DNA of 64,000 bases from Sphaerotilus montanus (GTDB taxonomy: Bacteria; Pseudomonadota; Gammaproteobacteria; Burkholderiales; Burkholderiaceae_C), in the NCBI RefSeq assembly GCF_013410775.1, contig NZ_JACCFH010000001.1:4092001-4156000 (forward strand). Direction: 5' to 3'. Made by a program: the position numbers and the translations under genes. Shown here in pieces: positions 25,165 to 32,541 of the stretch (positions within the stretch are counted from its first letter, which is position 1; every line of letters starts with the position of its first letter). The notes below the pieces were generated by a model that did no database searches, was not told the DNA's origin, and saw nothing but the letters and a program-made list of their open reading frames with translations.

Positions 25165-26235
25165 ATGGAAGCCACCAAGACCCTCAAGCTGCGCATCAAG
25201 GACAAGCACGCCGCCGTGCTGTCGGCGATGGCGCGCGAGGTGAATCAGATGTGGAACTACTGTAACGAGACGAGCAGCCGGGCGATCCGCGAGCGCCGCG
25301 AGTGGCTGAGTGGGTTCGACCTGCAGAAGCTCACGGCCGGGTACTCGAAGTGCGAAGGCGTGCGCATCGGCAGTGCCACGGTGCAACTGGTGTGCGAGGA
25401 ATACGCCACCCGGCGCAAGCAGTTCAAGAAAGCCCGGCTGAACTGGCGCGTGTCGAACCCGAAGTCGGCGAAGCATTCGCTGGGCTGGGTGCCGTTCAAG
25501 GCGGGCGGCGCGAAGTACAAGGCCGGGCAGATCGCTTTCCTTGGGCACAAGTTCAGCCTGTGGGACAGCTACGGCCTGAGCCGGTTCGATCTGCGCGCCG
25601 GATCGTTCTCGCAGGATGCGCGCGGCCGGTGGTACCTGAACGTGTGCGTCAAGGTGGACGTGCCGAAGTCGGCCGGCACCGGTCTGGTGGGGATCGACCT
25701 CGGCCTGAAGACCACGGCGACGTGCTCGGACGGCGAAGAGCTGGCGTCCGGCCTGTACCGCAAGCATGAGGGCGCGCTGGGGATCGCCCAGCGGGCGCGC
25801 AAGAAAGACCGGGCGCGCGCGATCCACGCGAAGATCGTCAACACGCGCAAGGACGCGATGCACAAGTTCTCGACGGGGCTGGTCGCGCGCAACGCGGCGA
25901 TCTTTGTCGGGAACGTGCAAGCCGGCGCGATGGTGAAGACCACCATGGCGAAGTCCACGTTGGATGCCGGGTGGTCGATGCTGAAGACGATGCTGGAATA
26001 CAAGAGCCATGGGGCCGGCATCGTGTTCGAAGAGGTGAATGAAGCCTACACAACCCAGACTTGTTCGAGCTGCGGGGTCATTCCCGCCAGCAGTCCGAAA
26101 GGTAGGACAGGTCTGCGAATGAGGCGATGGACTTGCTGCGACTGCGGCGCGGAACACCACCGCGATGTGAAAGCTGCCCTGAACATCGCTGCGCGCGGAC
26201 ATGCGCGTCTCGCAGGAGGAATCCCCTTCCTTTAG
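25165..26235 (+). CDS. tnpB: RNA-guided nuclease TnpB
   Basis: 356 residues from the ATG at 25165; an in-frame TTG lies six codons upstream. RuvC-I Asp178 in GIDLGLKTTAT, zinc ribbon CSSC (300-303) with CCDC (324-327), RuvC-III Asp334 in HRDVKAALNIAARG. The usual RuvC-II glutamate (strand 'vvvEdL') is replaced: the equivalent segment reads IFVGNVQAG near 247-254. Glutamates are instead found at IVFEEVNEAYTTQTC (289, 290, 293). This matches the TnpB subset described as having a rearranged catalytic site. It should cut DNA guided by an RNA made from the right end of the element and support element retention. Confidence 0.93.
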   Translation: MEATKTLKLRIKDKHAAVLSAMAREVNQMWNYCNETSSRAIRERREWLSGFDLQKLTAGYSKCEGVRIGSATVQLVCEEYATRRKQFKKARLNWRVSNPKSAKHSLGWVPFKAGGAKYKAGQIAFLGHKFSLWDSYGLSRFDLRAGSFSQDARGRWYLNVCVKVDVPKSAGTGLVGIDLGLKTTATCSDGEELASGLYRKHEGALGIAQRARKKDRARAIHAKIVNTRKDAMHKFSTGLVARNAAIFVGNVQAGAMVKTTMAKSTLDAGWSMLKTMLEYKSHGAGIVFEEVNEAYTTQTCSSCGVIPASSPKGRTGLRMRRWTCCDCGAEHHRDVKAALNIAARGHARLAGGIPFL

Positions 26236-26252
26236 GGCGGGGAGGATGTCAA
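26150..26252 (+). ncRNA. Putative omega RNA scaffold / right end of the IS element
   Basis: In this family the guide RNA overlaps the 3' end of tnpB and ends at the right cleavage site, with the guide read from the flanking host DNA. Here the tnpB tail is followed by a CCCC...GGGG hairpin (26223-26226 with 26239-26242), the tnpB stop lies in its loop, and GATGTCAA ends the element at 26252. The guide would start at 26253 (TGACAATCGCGGGATG). The 5' limit is a guess. Confidence 0.5.
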
Positions 26253-26265
26253 TGACAATCGCGGG

Positions 26266-26913
26266 ATGCCTGCCTCTGTCCCCACTGCCTGCCTCGCCCA
26301 CCTGGAAACCCTGCTCGCCGATGGCCGTCGGCGCGCGCTGCTCGGTCTGATCGGCCCGCCCGGCGCCGGCAAGTCGACCTTTGCTGCCGCGCTGCTCGCC
26401 GCCTGGGAAGCCCGCCACCCCGGCACCGCGCAGGTGGTGCCGATGGACGGCTACCACCTTGCCAACGTCGAGCTGGCCCGCCTCGGCCGCGCCGCGCGCA
26501 AGGGCGCGCCGGACACCTTCGACAGCGCCGGTTTCGTGTCCCTGCTGCGCCGCCTGCGCGACCAGCCCGCGGACGAAACCGTGCTGGCGCCCGAGTTCCG
26601 CCGCGAGATCGAGGAGCCGGTCGCCGGCGCGATTCCCGTGTTCCCCGAGACCCGGCTGGTCATCGTCGAAGGCAACTACCTGCTGCTCGACGACCCGCAT
26701 CTGGGCGCCTGGGGGCAGGTGAACGCGCTGCTGGACGAGGCCTGGTATGTGGACGTGGACCCCGCGCTGCGGCTGGAGCGGCTGGTCGCGCGCCATGTGC
26801 AGTTCGGCCGCAGCCCGGAGGCCGCGCGGGCCTGGGTCGAGAGCACCGACGAACCCAACGCGCGCCTGATCGAAGGCACCCGCGCGCGGGCTGACCGTTG
26901 CATCGCCTGGTAA
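26266..26913 (+). CDS. P-loop nucleoside/nucleotide kinase family protein (uridine kinase-like)
   Basis: 215 residues. Walker [12 protein letters not shown] at 29-39, the PMDGYHLAN motif typical of the uridine kinase/phosphoribulokinase/pantothenate kinase superfamily, and [11 protein letters not shown] as the Walker-B-like strand, with the [15 protein letters not shown] lid region after it. Substrate unknown; many members are annotated fructose or nucleoside kinases. The right end of the IS lies 13 bases before its ATG, and no good Shine-Dalgarno is seen, so the insertion may have altered its promoter or 5' leader. Confidence 0.8.
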   Translation: MPASVPTACLAHLETLLADGRRRALLGLIGPPGAGKSTFAAALLAAWEARHPGTAQVVPMDGYHLANVELARLGRAARKGAPDTFDSAGFVSLLRRLRDQPADETVLAPEFRREIEEPVAGAIPVFPETRLVIVEGNYLLLDDPHLGAWGQVNALLDEAWYVDVDPALRLERLVARHVQFGRSPEAARAWVESTDEPNARLIEGTRARADRCIAW

Positions 26914-26947
26914 GGCACAAGACCCACAAGACACACAGGGGAATCCG

Positions 26948-27733
26948 ATGGATCTGGGACTGAAGAACAAGACCGCGCTCGTGCTGGGCGCCAGCAGTGG
27001 CCTCGGCGCCGCGATTGCGCGCACGCTGGCGGCGGAAGGCGCCCGTGTGGCCGTCGCCGCACGGCGGGTGGACCGTCTGGACGCCCTCGTCGCCGAGATC
27101 GAGGCGGCGGGCGGACAGGCGTTCGCGCTGGCCTGGGACCTCGCCGATCTGGCGCAGACCGGGCCGAACGTCGCCGCCATCGAGGCCCGCTTCGGCCCGG
27201 TCGACATCCTCGTCAACAACACCGGTGGCCCGCCGCCGAGCACCGCCGCCGGCCAGCCGCCCGAGCGCTGGCTGGCGCAGTTCCAGGCCATGGTGCTGAG
27301 CGTGATCGCGGTGACCGACCGCGTGCTGCCCGGCATGAAGGCGCGGGGCTGGGGCCGCATCGTCACCAGCACCTCGTCCGGCGTGGTGGCCCCCATCGCC
27401 AACCTGGCGATGTCCAACGCGCTGCGGCTGTCGCTGGTCGGCTGGTCGAAGACGCTGGCGCGGGAAGTGGCCCGGGATGGCATCACCGCCAACATCGTGG
27501 TTCCGGGCCGCATCGCCACCGACCGCATCCAGTTTCTGGACGAGCAGGCGGCGCAGCGGCAGGGCAAGGACCTCGCACAGGTGCAGGCCGACAGCGCCGC
27601 TGCCATCCCGATGGGCCGCGTCGGTGACGTGCAGGAATACGCCGACGTGGTGGCCTTCCTCGCGAGTGCGCGGGCCTCGTATGTCACCGGGTCGGTGGTG
27701 CGGGTCGACGGCGGAATGATCACCGCGGTGTGA
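26948..27733 (+). CDS. SDR-family oxidoreductase lacking the YxxxK motif
   Basis: 261 residues with GGGGAA upstream. Rossmann motif [16 protein letters not shown] in place of NNAG, and the C-terminal VVRVDGGMI. The catalytic Ser region (TSTSSGVV) is present, but the Tyr-X3-Lys site is replaced by LAMSNALRL, as in a known subgroup of SDRs with P-x-NLAxSNxLR. A conventional carbonyl reduction mechanism is therefore unlikely. It follows the P-loop kinase by 34 bases. Confidence 0.82.
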   Translation: MDLGLKNKTALVLGASSGLGAAIARTLAAEGARVAVAARRVDRLDALVAEIEAAGGQAFALAWDLADLAQTGPNVAAIEARFGPVDILVNNTGGPPPSTAAGQPPERWLAQFQAMVLSVIAVTDRVLPGMKARGWGRIVTSTSSGVVAPIANLAMSNALRLSLVGWSKTLAREVARDGITANIVVPGRIATDRIQFLDEQAAQRQGKDLAQVQADSAAAIPMGRVGDVQEYADVVAFLASARASYVTGSVVRVDGGMITAV

Positions 27734-27760
27734 GCGGGCTGGTGCTGGCCGGCTGATGCC

Positions 27761-29191
27761 ATGACCCGCTACGCTGATCTGGCCGACGACCTGACCGACG
27801 CGATCCGCCGCGGCGCCCTGCGCCCGGGCGAGCGGCTGCCATCCGTGCGCCAGGCCTGCGCGAGCAGAGGTGTCAGTGCCTCGACGGTATTCCAGGCCTA
27901 TGACCTGCTGGAAGCGCGCGGGCTGATCGAGTCGCGACCGCGCTCGGGCTTCTTCGTGCGGGCACCACAGTCCGGCGTGGCGGCCGAGCCGATGGCCACC
28001 ATGCCGGTCGGCGATACCACCGAAGTGGCCATCGCCGACCTGGTCATGCAGGTGCTCGGATCGACCCGCGACCGCGACGTCGTGCCGCTCGGCTCGGCGT
28101 TCCCGAGTCCGCGGCTGTTTCCGCTGGCCGATCTGGCCCGCAGCGGTGCACGGTCGATGCGCGCGCTCGACCCGGACCGGCTGGTCGAGGACCTGAGCGC
28201 CGGCAACGAGCGCCTGCGCCACCAGATCGCGCGGCGCCAGACGCTCGCCGGCATCGCGGTGGATCCGGACGAGATCGTCATCACCCACGGCGCGATGGAG
28301 GCACTGGACCTGTGCCTGCGGCTGCTGACGCGTCCCGGAGACATCGTCGCCGTCGAGTCGCCGACCTTCTACGCCGCGCTGCAGGCGCTGGAGCGCCACG
28401 GGCTGCGCGCGGTCGAGGTCGCGACCGACCCGCGCGACGGTGTCGACCCGGACGCGCTGGCCGCCGTGCTGGCGCGCCACCGCGTGGCGGCCTGCTGGCT
28501 GATGCCGAATTTCCAGAATCCGCTGGGCAGCCTGATGCCGGTGGAGCGCAAGCGGGCCGTGGTCGCGCTGCTGGCCCGCCACGGCGTGCCGCTGATCGAG
28601 GACGATGTCTATGGCGAGCTGCACTTCGGTGCGACCCGCCCGCCGCCGGCCAAGGCCTTTGACGAGGCGGGAGGCGTCCTGCACTGCACGTCGTTCTCGA
28701 AGTGCCTGGCGCCGGGGTACCGGGTCGGCTGGGTCTCTGCGGGCCAGCATGCGCCGGCATTGCGGCGGCTCAAGACCATGACGTCGCTGGCGACCGCCGT
28801 GCCCTCGCAGCTCGCGATCGCCGAGTACCTGGTGCAGGGCGGCTTCGACCGCCACCTGCGCCAGTTGCGGCGCCGGCTGGAGGTGCAGCAGCAGGCCATG
28901 CGCGCCGGGATCGAACGCCATTTTCCGGTCGGGACCCGGGTGTCGAGGCCGCAGGGCGGCTATTTCCTGTGGCTGGAACTGCCCGAAGGCGCCGATGCGC
29001 TGGCGCTGCACCGCCAGGCGCTGGCGTGCAGCATCAGCATCGCGCCGGGGCCACTGTTCAGTGCCGACCATCGGCTGCGCCGTGGCCTGCGGCTGAATTT
29101 CGGCCACCCGCCGGAGGACACCCGGATCGCCGGTGCCCTGGAGACCCTGGGCCAGCTGGCCGGACGCACGGGGATCAGCGCGGCACGATGA
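27761..29191 (+). CDS. MocR-type regulator: GntR DNA-binding plus aminotransferase domain
   Basis: 476 residues. N-terminal winged helix with LRPGERLPSVRQACASRGVS and a recognition helix ASTVFQAYDLLEARGLI (residues 20-70). Fold-type-I aminotransferase domain from about 105, with MPNFQNPLG, EDDVYGEL and the PLP lysine in FSKCLAPGYRVGW. Such proteins use PLP or its adducts as effector, often controlling PLP or amino-acid metabolism. The target could be the divergent or adjacent SDR/kinase genes, but nothing shows this. Its 3' end overlaps the convergent ccoG by 17 bases. Confidence 0.9.
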   Translation: MTRYADLADDLTDAIRRGALRPGERLPSVRQACASRGVSASTVFQAYDLLEARGLIESRPRSGFFVRAPQSGVAAEPMATMPVGDTTEVAIADLVMQVLGSTRDRDVVPLGSAFPSPRLFPLADLARSGARSMRALDPDRLVEDLSAGNERLRHQIARRQTLAGIAVDPDEIVITHGAMEALDLCLRLLTRPGDIVAVESPTFYAALQALERHGLRAVEVATDPRDGVDPDALAAVLARHRVAACWLMPNFQNPLGSLMPVERKRAVVALLARHGVPLIEDDVYGELHFGATRPPPAKAFDEAGGVLHCTSFSKCLAPGYRVGWVSAGQHAPALRRLKTMTSLATAVPSQLAIAEYLVQGGFDRHLRQLRRRLEVQQQAMRAGIERHFPVGTRVSRPQGGYFLWLELPEGADALALHRQALACSISIAPGPLFSADHRLRRGLRLNFGHPPEDTRIAGALETLGQLAGRTGISAAR

Positions 29192-30626
29192 AGGTGCTGG
29201 ACTCCCGCACGGACCGCCGGCGGCCATCCGCCTGCGCCACCTCGATGACGAAGTCCACCGGCAGGGTGTGTCCGGCCTCCGCCAGCGCCCGCTCGGCCGG
29301 CAGGCGCACCCGCACCACCATCGCCCCGGTGTCGGCTGCTGCCAGCGCCACGGTGTCCACCGGATCGACCAGCAGGGTCCCGCCCAGGCGGTCCTGCACC
29401 GCCAGGCGGCCTTGCAGGGGTGCGCCCGTGGCGTTCATCAGCTGGAGGCGGTAGACGTTCTCGACCGTGCCGTCCTCGACCGGACGGGCCATCACGCCCC
29501 GGTCGCGCAGGATGTCGAAGCGCAGCGGTGCGCGCTGCAGCAAGCCGCCGCCCATCGCTGCCACCGCCAGCCCCAGCAAGGCGCCATACACCGCCACCCG
29601 TGGCCGCAGCAGCCGCGACCACCGGCCAGCGGACGCCCCGGTCCCATCGCGGTCCGAGAACCGGATCAGGCCGCGCGGCTGGTGGATCTGGTCCATCACC
29701 TGGTCGCAGGCGTCGATGCAGACGCCACAGCCGATGCACTCGTACTGCAGTCCGTTGCGGATGTCGATGCCGACCGGACAGACCTGCACACACAACGTGC
29801 AGTCGATGCAGGCCCCTGGTGCCGACTCCCGTGGGGCGTCCTGTCTGGCCGTGGCCCGCTGGCGGCGCGGCTCACCGCGCCCCGCGTCGTAGCCCACGAC
29901 CAGCGAGCGCGGGTCCATCATCGAGCCCTGGAACCGGGCATACGGGCACATGTGCAGGCAGACCTGCTCGCGCAGCCAGCCGGCGTTGCCGTAGGTGGCC
30001 AGGGTGTAGAAGCCGGTCCAGAACAGGTCCCAGGGGCCGACCGTGCCGGCGGGAATGGACGCGGCGAGTTCGCGGATCGGCGTGAAATAGCCGGTGAAGG
30101 TGAAGCCGGTCCACAGCGCGAAGGCCATCCACGCCAGGTGCTTGCCGCCGCGGCGCAGCAGCTTGGTGGTGTGCCAGGGCGCGCGGTCCAGCCGCAGGCG
30201 CGCGGTCCGGTCGCCCTCGAAGCGCCGCTCGATCCACAGGAAGATCTCGGTGTAGACCGTCTGCGGGCACGAAAAGCCGCACCAGACCCGGCCGGCCAGC
30301 GCCGTGGCCAGGAACAGCAGCAGCGCCGAGGCCACCAGCAGGCCCGTCAGGTAGACCAGGTCCTGCGGCCACAGCACCAGACCGAAGACGTCGAAGCGCT
30401 GTTTCTCCAGATAGAACAGCAGGGCCTGCCGGCCGTCGATCTGCAGCCAGGGAATGCCCAGGAAGAAGGCCTGCGTCAGCAGCACGAACACATGGCGCAG
30501 GCGGGTGAAGCGGCCCCGGCTGGCGCGGGGGTGCAGGCGCTGTGCGGCCGGATGGATCGGAATGACGACACGGGCTGGTGCCGTCCCGGAGGTCGACGTG
30601 GACGGGGTGGTGGCGTCCGTGTTCAT
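29175..30626 (-). CDS. ccoG: Cytochrome c oxidase accessory protein CcoG (RdxA/FixG)
   Basis: 483 residues. Membrane helices lie in the first 200 residues, with CGFSCPQTVYTEIFLWIER and LREQVCLHMCPYARFQG. Two 4Fe-4S ferredoxin motifs follow, ACIDCTLCVQVCP and CIGCGVCIDACD (about 260-310), then another helix and a C-terminal Ig-like domain ending VDFVIEVAQADG. CcoG reduces Cu(II) for insertion into cbb3-type oxidase. No ccoNOPQ is present in the window. Its ATG overlaps the stop of the upstream truncated acyl-CoA dehydrogenase-like gene (ATGA); a GTG at 30650 would add eight residues. Confidence 0.92.
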   Translation of the reverse strand: MNTDATTPSTSTSGTAPARVVIPIHPAAQRLHPRASRGRFTRLRHVFVLLTQAFFLGIPWLQIDGRQALLFYLEKQRFDVFGLVLWPQDLVYLTGLLVASALLLFLATALAGRVWCGFSCPQTVYTEIFLWIERRFEGDRTARLRLDRAPWHTTKLLRRGGKHLAWMAFALWTGFTFTGYFTPIRELAASIPAGTVGPWDLFWTGFYTLATYGNAGWLREQVCLHMCPYARFQGSMMDPRSLVVGYDAGRGEPRRQRATARQDAPRESAPGACIDCTLCVQVCPVGIDIRNGLQYECIGCGVCIDACDQVMDQIHQPRGLIRFSDRDGTGASAGRWSRLLRPRVAVYGALLGLAVAAMGGGLLQRAPLRFDILRDRGVMARPVEDGTVENVYRLQLMNATGAPLQGRLAVQDRLGGTLLVDPVDTVALAAADTGAMVVRVRLPAERALAEAGHTLPVDFVIEVAQADGRRRSVRESSTFIVPR

Positions 30627-31306
30627 GGTGCGGTGTCCAGACCTGCGCACAGCGCTTGCCGTACCGCCAGCACGCGGGCGTCGAGCGCATCGGCCTCGCT
30701 GTCGAGGATCTCGTCGTCGCGGAAGAAGACGCCTTCGACGTCCAGCCGCGCTGTGCGGGTGCCGTGCCAGTGGGCACCGTCGTGGTCCGGGCCTCGGCGA
30801 ATGCCGTCCTGATCGCCGCTCAGCAGCACGACCGTGCGCTGGTCGTCTTCAAAGTGCACCGGTGCGACCAGGACATGGCCGGCCCACTGCAGATTGGTCA
30901 CCGATCCCAGTGATCCGTAGAGGCGCCAGGCCCGATCGCGGCGGCGTCCCGCCAGCGGGATGCGCTGGGCGTCGGGCAGCAGGCAGGCCCCGGCGCGGTG
31001 ACCGGCGATCAGGTCGGGCAGGAGGTGCTCGGCCACGGCGCGGTTGCTGGCCTGGTGCAACTGCTCGATGCACAGCCGCTGTGCCCATAGCACCCGGGCG
31101 GCTCCGGGTGCGCAACGTGCCAGCGCTGCCATGGCTTGTGTCAGGTCCGCGAGGGTCCCGCCTACGCCCCCGGCGCTGACAGGCAGGGCCAGCCCGGTGA
31201 GGCCCTGGGCCGCGATCCAACCCAGCCAGAGGTCGCCCTGGACGTTCGGATGCGGGTGGTGGGGTGGGGCGTGCAGTGCGGCGGAGCGCGGCATCAGGCC
31301 ATGCAT
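30623..31306 (-). CDS. Acyl-CoA dehydrogenase-like protein, short (no C-terminal domain)
   Basis: About 227 residues from the ATG at 31306; the start is uncertain because the same frame stays open into a ynbC-like relic upstream. The N-terminal helical and middle beta parts of the acyl-CoA dehydrogenase fold are suggested by GWIAAQGLTGLALPVSAGGVGG, LCIEQLHQASNRAVAEHLLPDLIAG and a beta-rich middle domain. The C-terminal four-helix bundle that holds FAD and the catalytic base is missing, so it is probably not an active dehydrogenase. It is coupled to ccoG by ATGA. It could be a decaying gene, given the rearranged DNA directly upstream. Confidence 0.5.
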   Translation of the reverse strand: MHGLMPRSAALHAPPHHPHPNVQGDLWLGWIAAQGLTGLALPVSAGGVGGTLADLTQAMAALARCAPGAARVLWAQRLCIEQLHQASNRAVAEHLLPDLIAGHRAGACLLPDAQRIPLAGRRRDRAWRLYGSLGSVTNLQWAGHVLVAPVHFEDDQRTVVLLSGDQDGIRRGPDHDGAHWHGTRTARLDVEGVFFRDDEILDSEADALDARVLAVRQALCAGLDTAP

Positions 31307-31415
31307 GGCAGTGTGGACTCTGGTGGAACAGGGTTGCCACTGTGCTGCGCCGTCTTCTGCACCGCAAGACGCAGAATTCGTCAAAAGAAACCAGATCAGA
31401 TGGGCTGGCGTCAGA

Positions 31416-31685
31416 TCGTGGCGCGCCACCGAAACCGTGAAGACCCCGCCGGACCCGATCAGGCTCTGCGTCTTGCGGCAGTCGATGCTGGCCACCAGCG
31501 CGTCGAGTTCCGCCTGGGGGCGCAGCCGCATCTGCCACGGCTCGCTGCGGATGTGCGGCGCATGGATCGTGGATCCAGGTGGCTGCGATGACCGCCCCGA
31601 CGCTGTTGGCGATGACCACCATGTCCTCGGGGGCAAAGCCGTGGACCTGCCGGAGGTGGCGGATGAATCAGTGGAAGTCCTGCAC
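31416..31685 (-). pseudogene. Relic of a second ynbC copy with a large internal deletion
   Basis: 31416-31550 aligns without gaps to 35389-35523 (I count about 13 mismatches in 135), matching the last about 45 codons of the intact ynbC-like gene. 31551-31685 then aligns almost perfectly to 36748-36881, codons about 101-145 including the nucleophile loop. The 1224 bases between these in the intact gene are missing. The join lies in CGCCGCGG, which occurs at both edges of the missing segment in the intact gene. A one-base insertion near 31566 breaks the frame. The relic ends abruptly against an IS5-type transposase tail. Confidence 0.85.
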
Positions 31686-31686
31686 G

Positions 31687-31788
31687 GTCGTGTTCACCCG
31701 CTACGACAAGCTCGATGTCATGTTTGCCGCTTTCATCACCATGGCACCCGTGGCCGAGGCGCTTCGGTTGCGTTAACAGGCCCTAGCG
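31687..31788 (+). mobile_element. 3' remnant of an IS5-family transposase with its right end
   Basis: About 29 codons, ending at the TAA at 31774, read VVFTRYDKLDVMFAAFITMAPVAEALRLR, the characteristic C-terminus of one IS5-family transposase group. It is followed by GTTAACAGGCCC, a plausible terminal inverted repeat. CTAG (31783-31786), a typical IS5 target tetranucleotide, comes next. The rest of the transposase is absent; the ynbC relic adjoins directly. Named from memory of the protein tail only. Confidence 0.65.
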
Positions 31789-32541
31789 CCGACGTTTCAG
31801 CAGCCCGGTCGGCAGCCGGTTCAGCACTGCCACCAGCCAGCGCATCTGCCACGGGAACACATGCACCGGCTGGCGGCGTGCGATGGCCGCGGTGATCTCG
31901 CGGACCGCAGCCGCTTCGGACAGCAGGAAGGGCTTGCCGCTGGCATCGCCCCCGTTGAGTTCGCGCAGCCGGGCGGTGTCCATGTAGCCCGGCACGATGG
32001 CGGTGACGGCGATGGAAAATGGCGCCAGCGCGATGCGGTAGGTCTCGCACAGGCTCAGCACGCTGCGCTTGGTGGCGCTGTAGAGCGATGCGCCGGGATA
32101 GTCCTTGAGCAGGCCCGCCACCGAGGAGATCGCCACCAGCTGCCCGCGCTGCGCGCCGACAGGCTGTTGCAGCAGGCGCCGGGCCGCGCACTCGAAGGCG
32201 TGGTGCAGGCCGCTGACGTTGGTGGCCAGCAGGCGCAGCGTCGCGTCGGCGTCGAGCGCGTGGTGGCGCGAGTTGAAGTAGGTCCCGGCCGAGACGATCA
32301 GCAGGTCCAGCGGCAGCGGCGCGGGCAAGAAGTCGGCCAGCGCGTGGTCGATCGCCGCGGCGTCGGCGATGTCGAGTGCATAGCGCTTCAGCTGCGGGTA
32401 GGGGCGCGCGGCGTCGGCGTCGATCTTGCCGGGGTCCCGGCCGCACACCGCCACGCGGTGTCCCGCCTGCAGGTAGTGCAGCGCCAGGGCCCAGCCGATG
32501 CCGCTGGTGCCGCCGATGACCATGATGTTCAGGGGACTCAT
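31783..32541 (-). CDS. SDR-family oxidoreductase
   Basis: 252 residues. Rossmann loop GGTSGIGWALA, VSAGTYFN for the NAG region, catalytic Ser in AISSVAG, and Tyr-X3-Lys in SLYSATKRSVLSL, so catalytically complete. The profile resembles SDRs acting on acyl or lipid substrates. Its ATG overlaps the stop of the patatin gene (ATGA), so it belongs to the lipid locus. Its stop codon lies inside the CTAG that borders the IS5 remnant, so the original C-terminus may have been altered by that insertion. Confidence 0.85.
   Translation of the reverse strand: MSPLNIMVIGGTSGIGWALALHYLQAGHRVAVCGRDPGKIDADAARPYPQLKRYALDIADAAAIDHALADFLPAPLPLDLLIVSAGTYFNSRHHALDADATLRLLATNVSGLHHAFECAARRLLQQPVGAQRGQLVAISSVAGLLKDYPGASLYSATKRSVLSLCETYRIALAPFSIAVTAIVPGYMDTARLRELNGGDASGKPFLLSEAAAVREITAAIARRQPVHVFPWQMRWLVAVLNRLPTGLLKRRR

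Larger units (their letters stand above)
24675..26252. mobile_element. IS200/IS605-family insertion sequence, apparently complete
   Basis: It contains divergent tnpA (minus) and tnpB (plus). Left-end hairpin at 24692-24711; the right end has a CCCC/GGGG hairpin and finishes in GATGTCAA, the cleavage tetranucleotide TCAA known from IS608. The left cut is inferred: CTGAC at 24670-24674 lies 17 bases before the hairpin, the distance expected between the target and the left-end structure, so 24675 is approximate. No terminal inverted repeats or target duplication are expected for this family. It lies between the hybrid kinase stop and a P-loop kinase gene. Confidence 0.75.
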
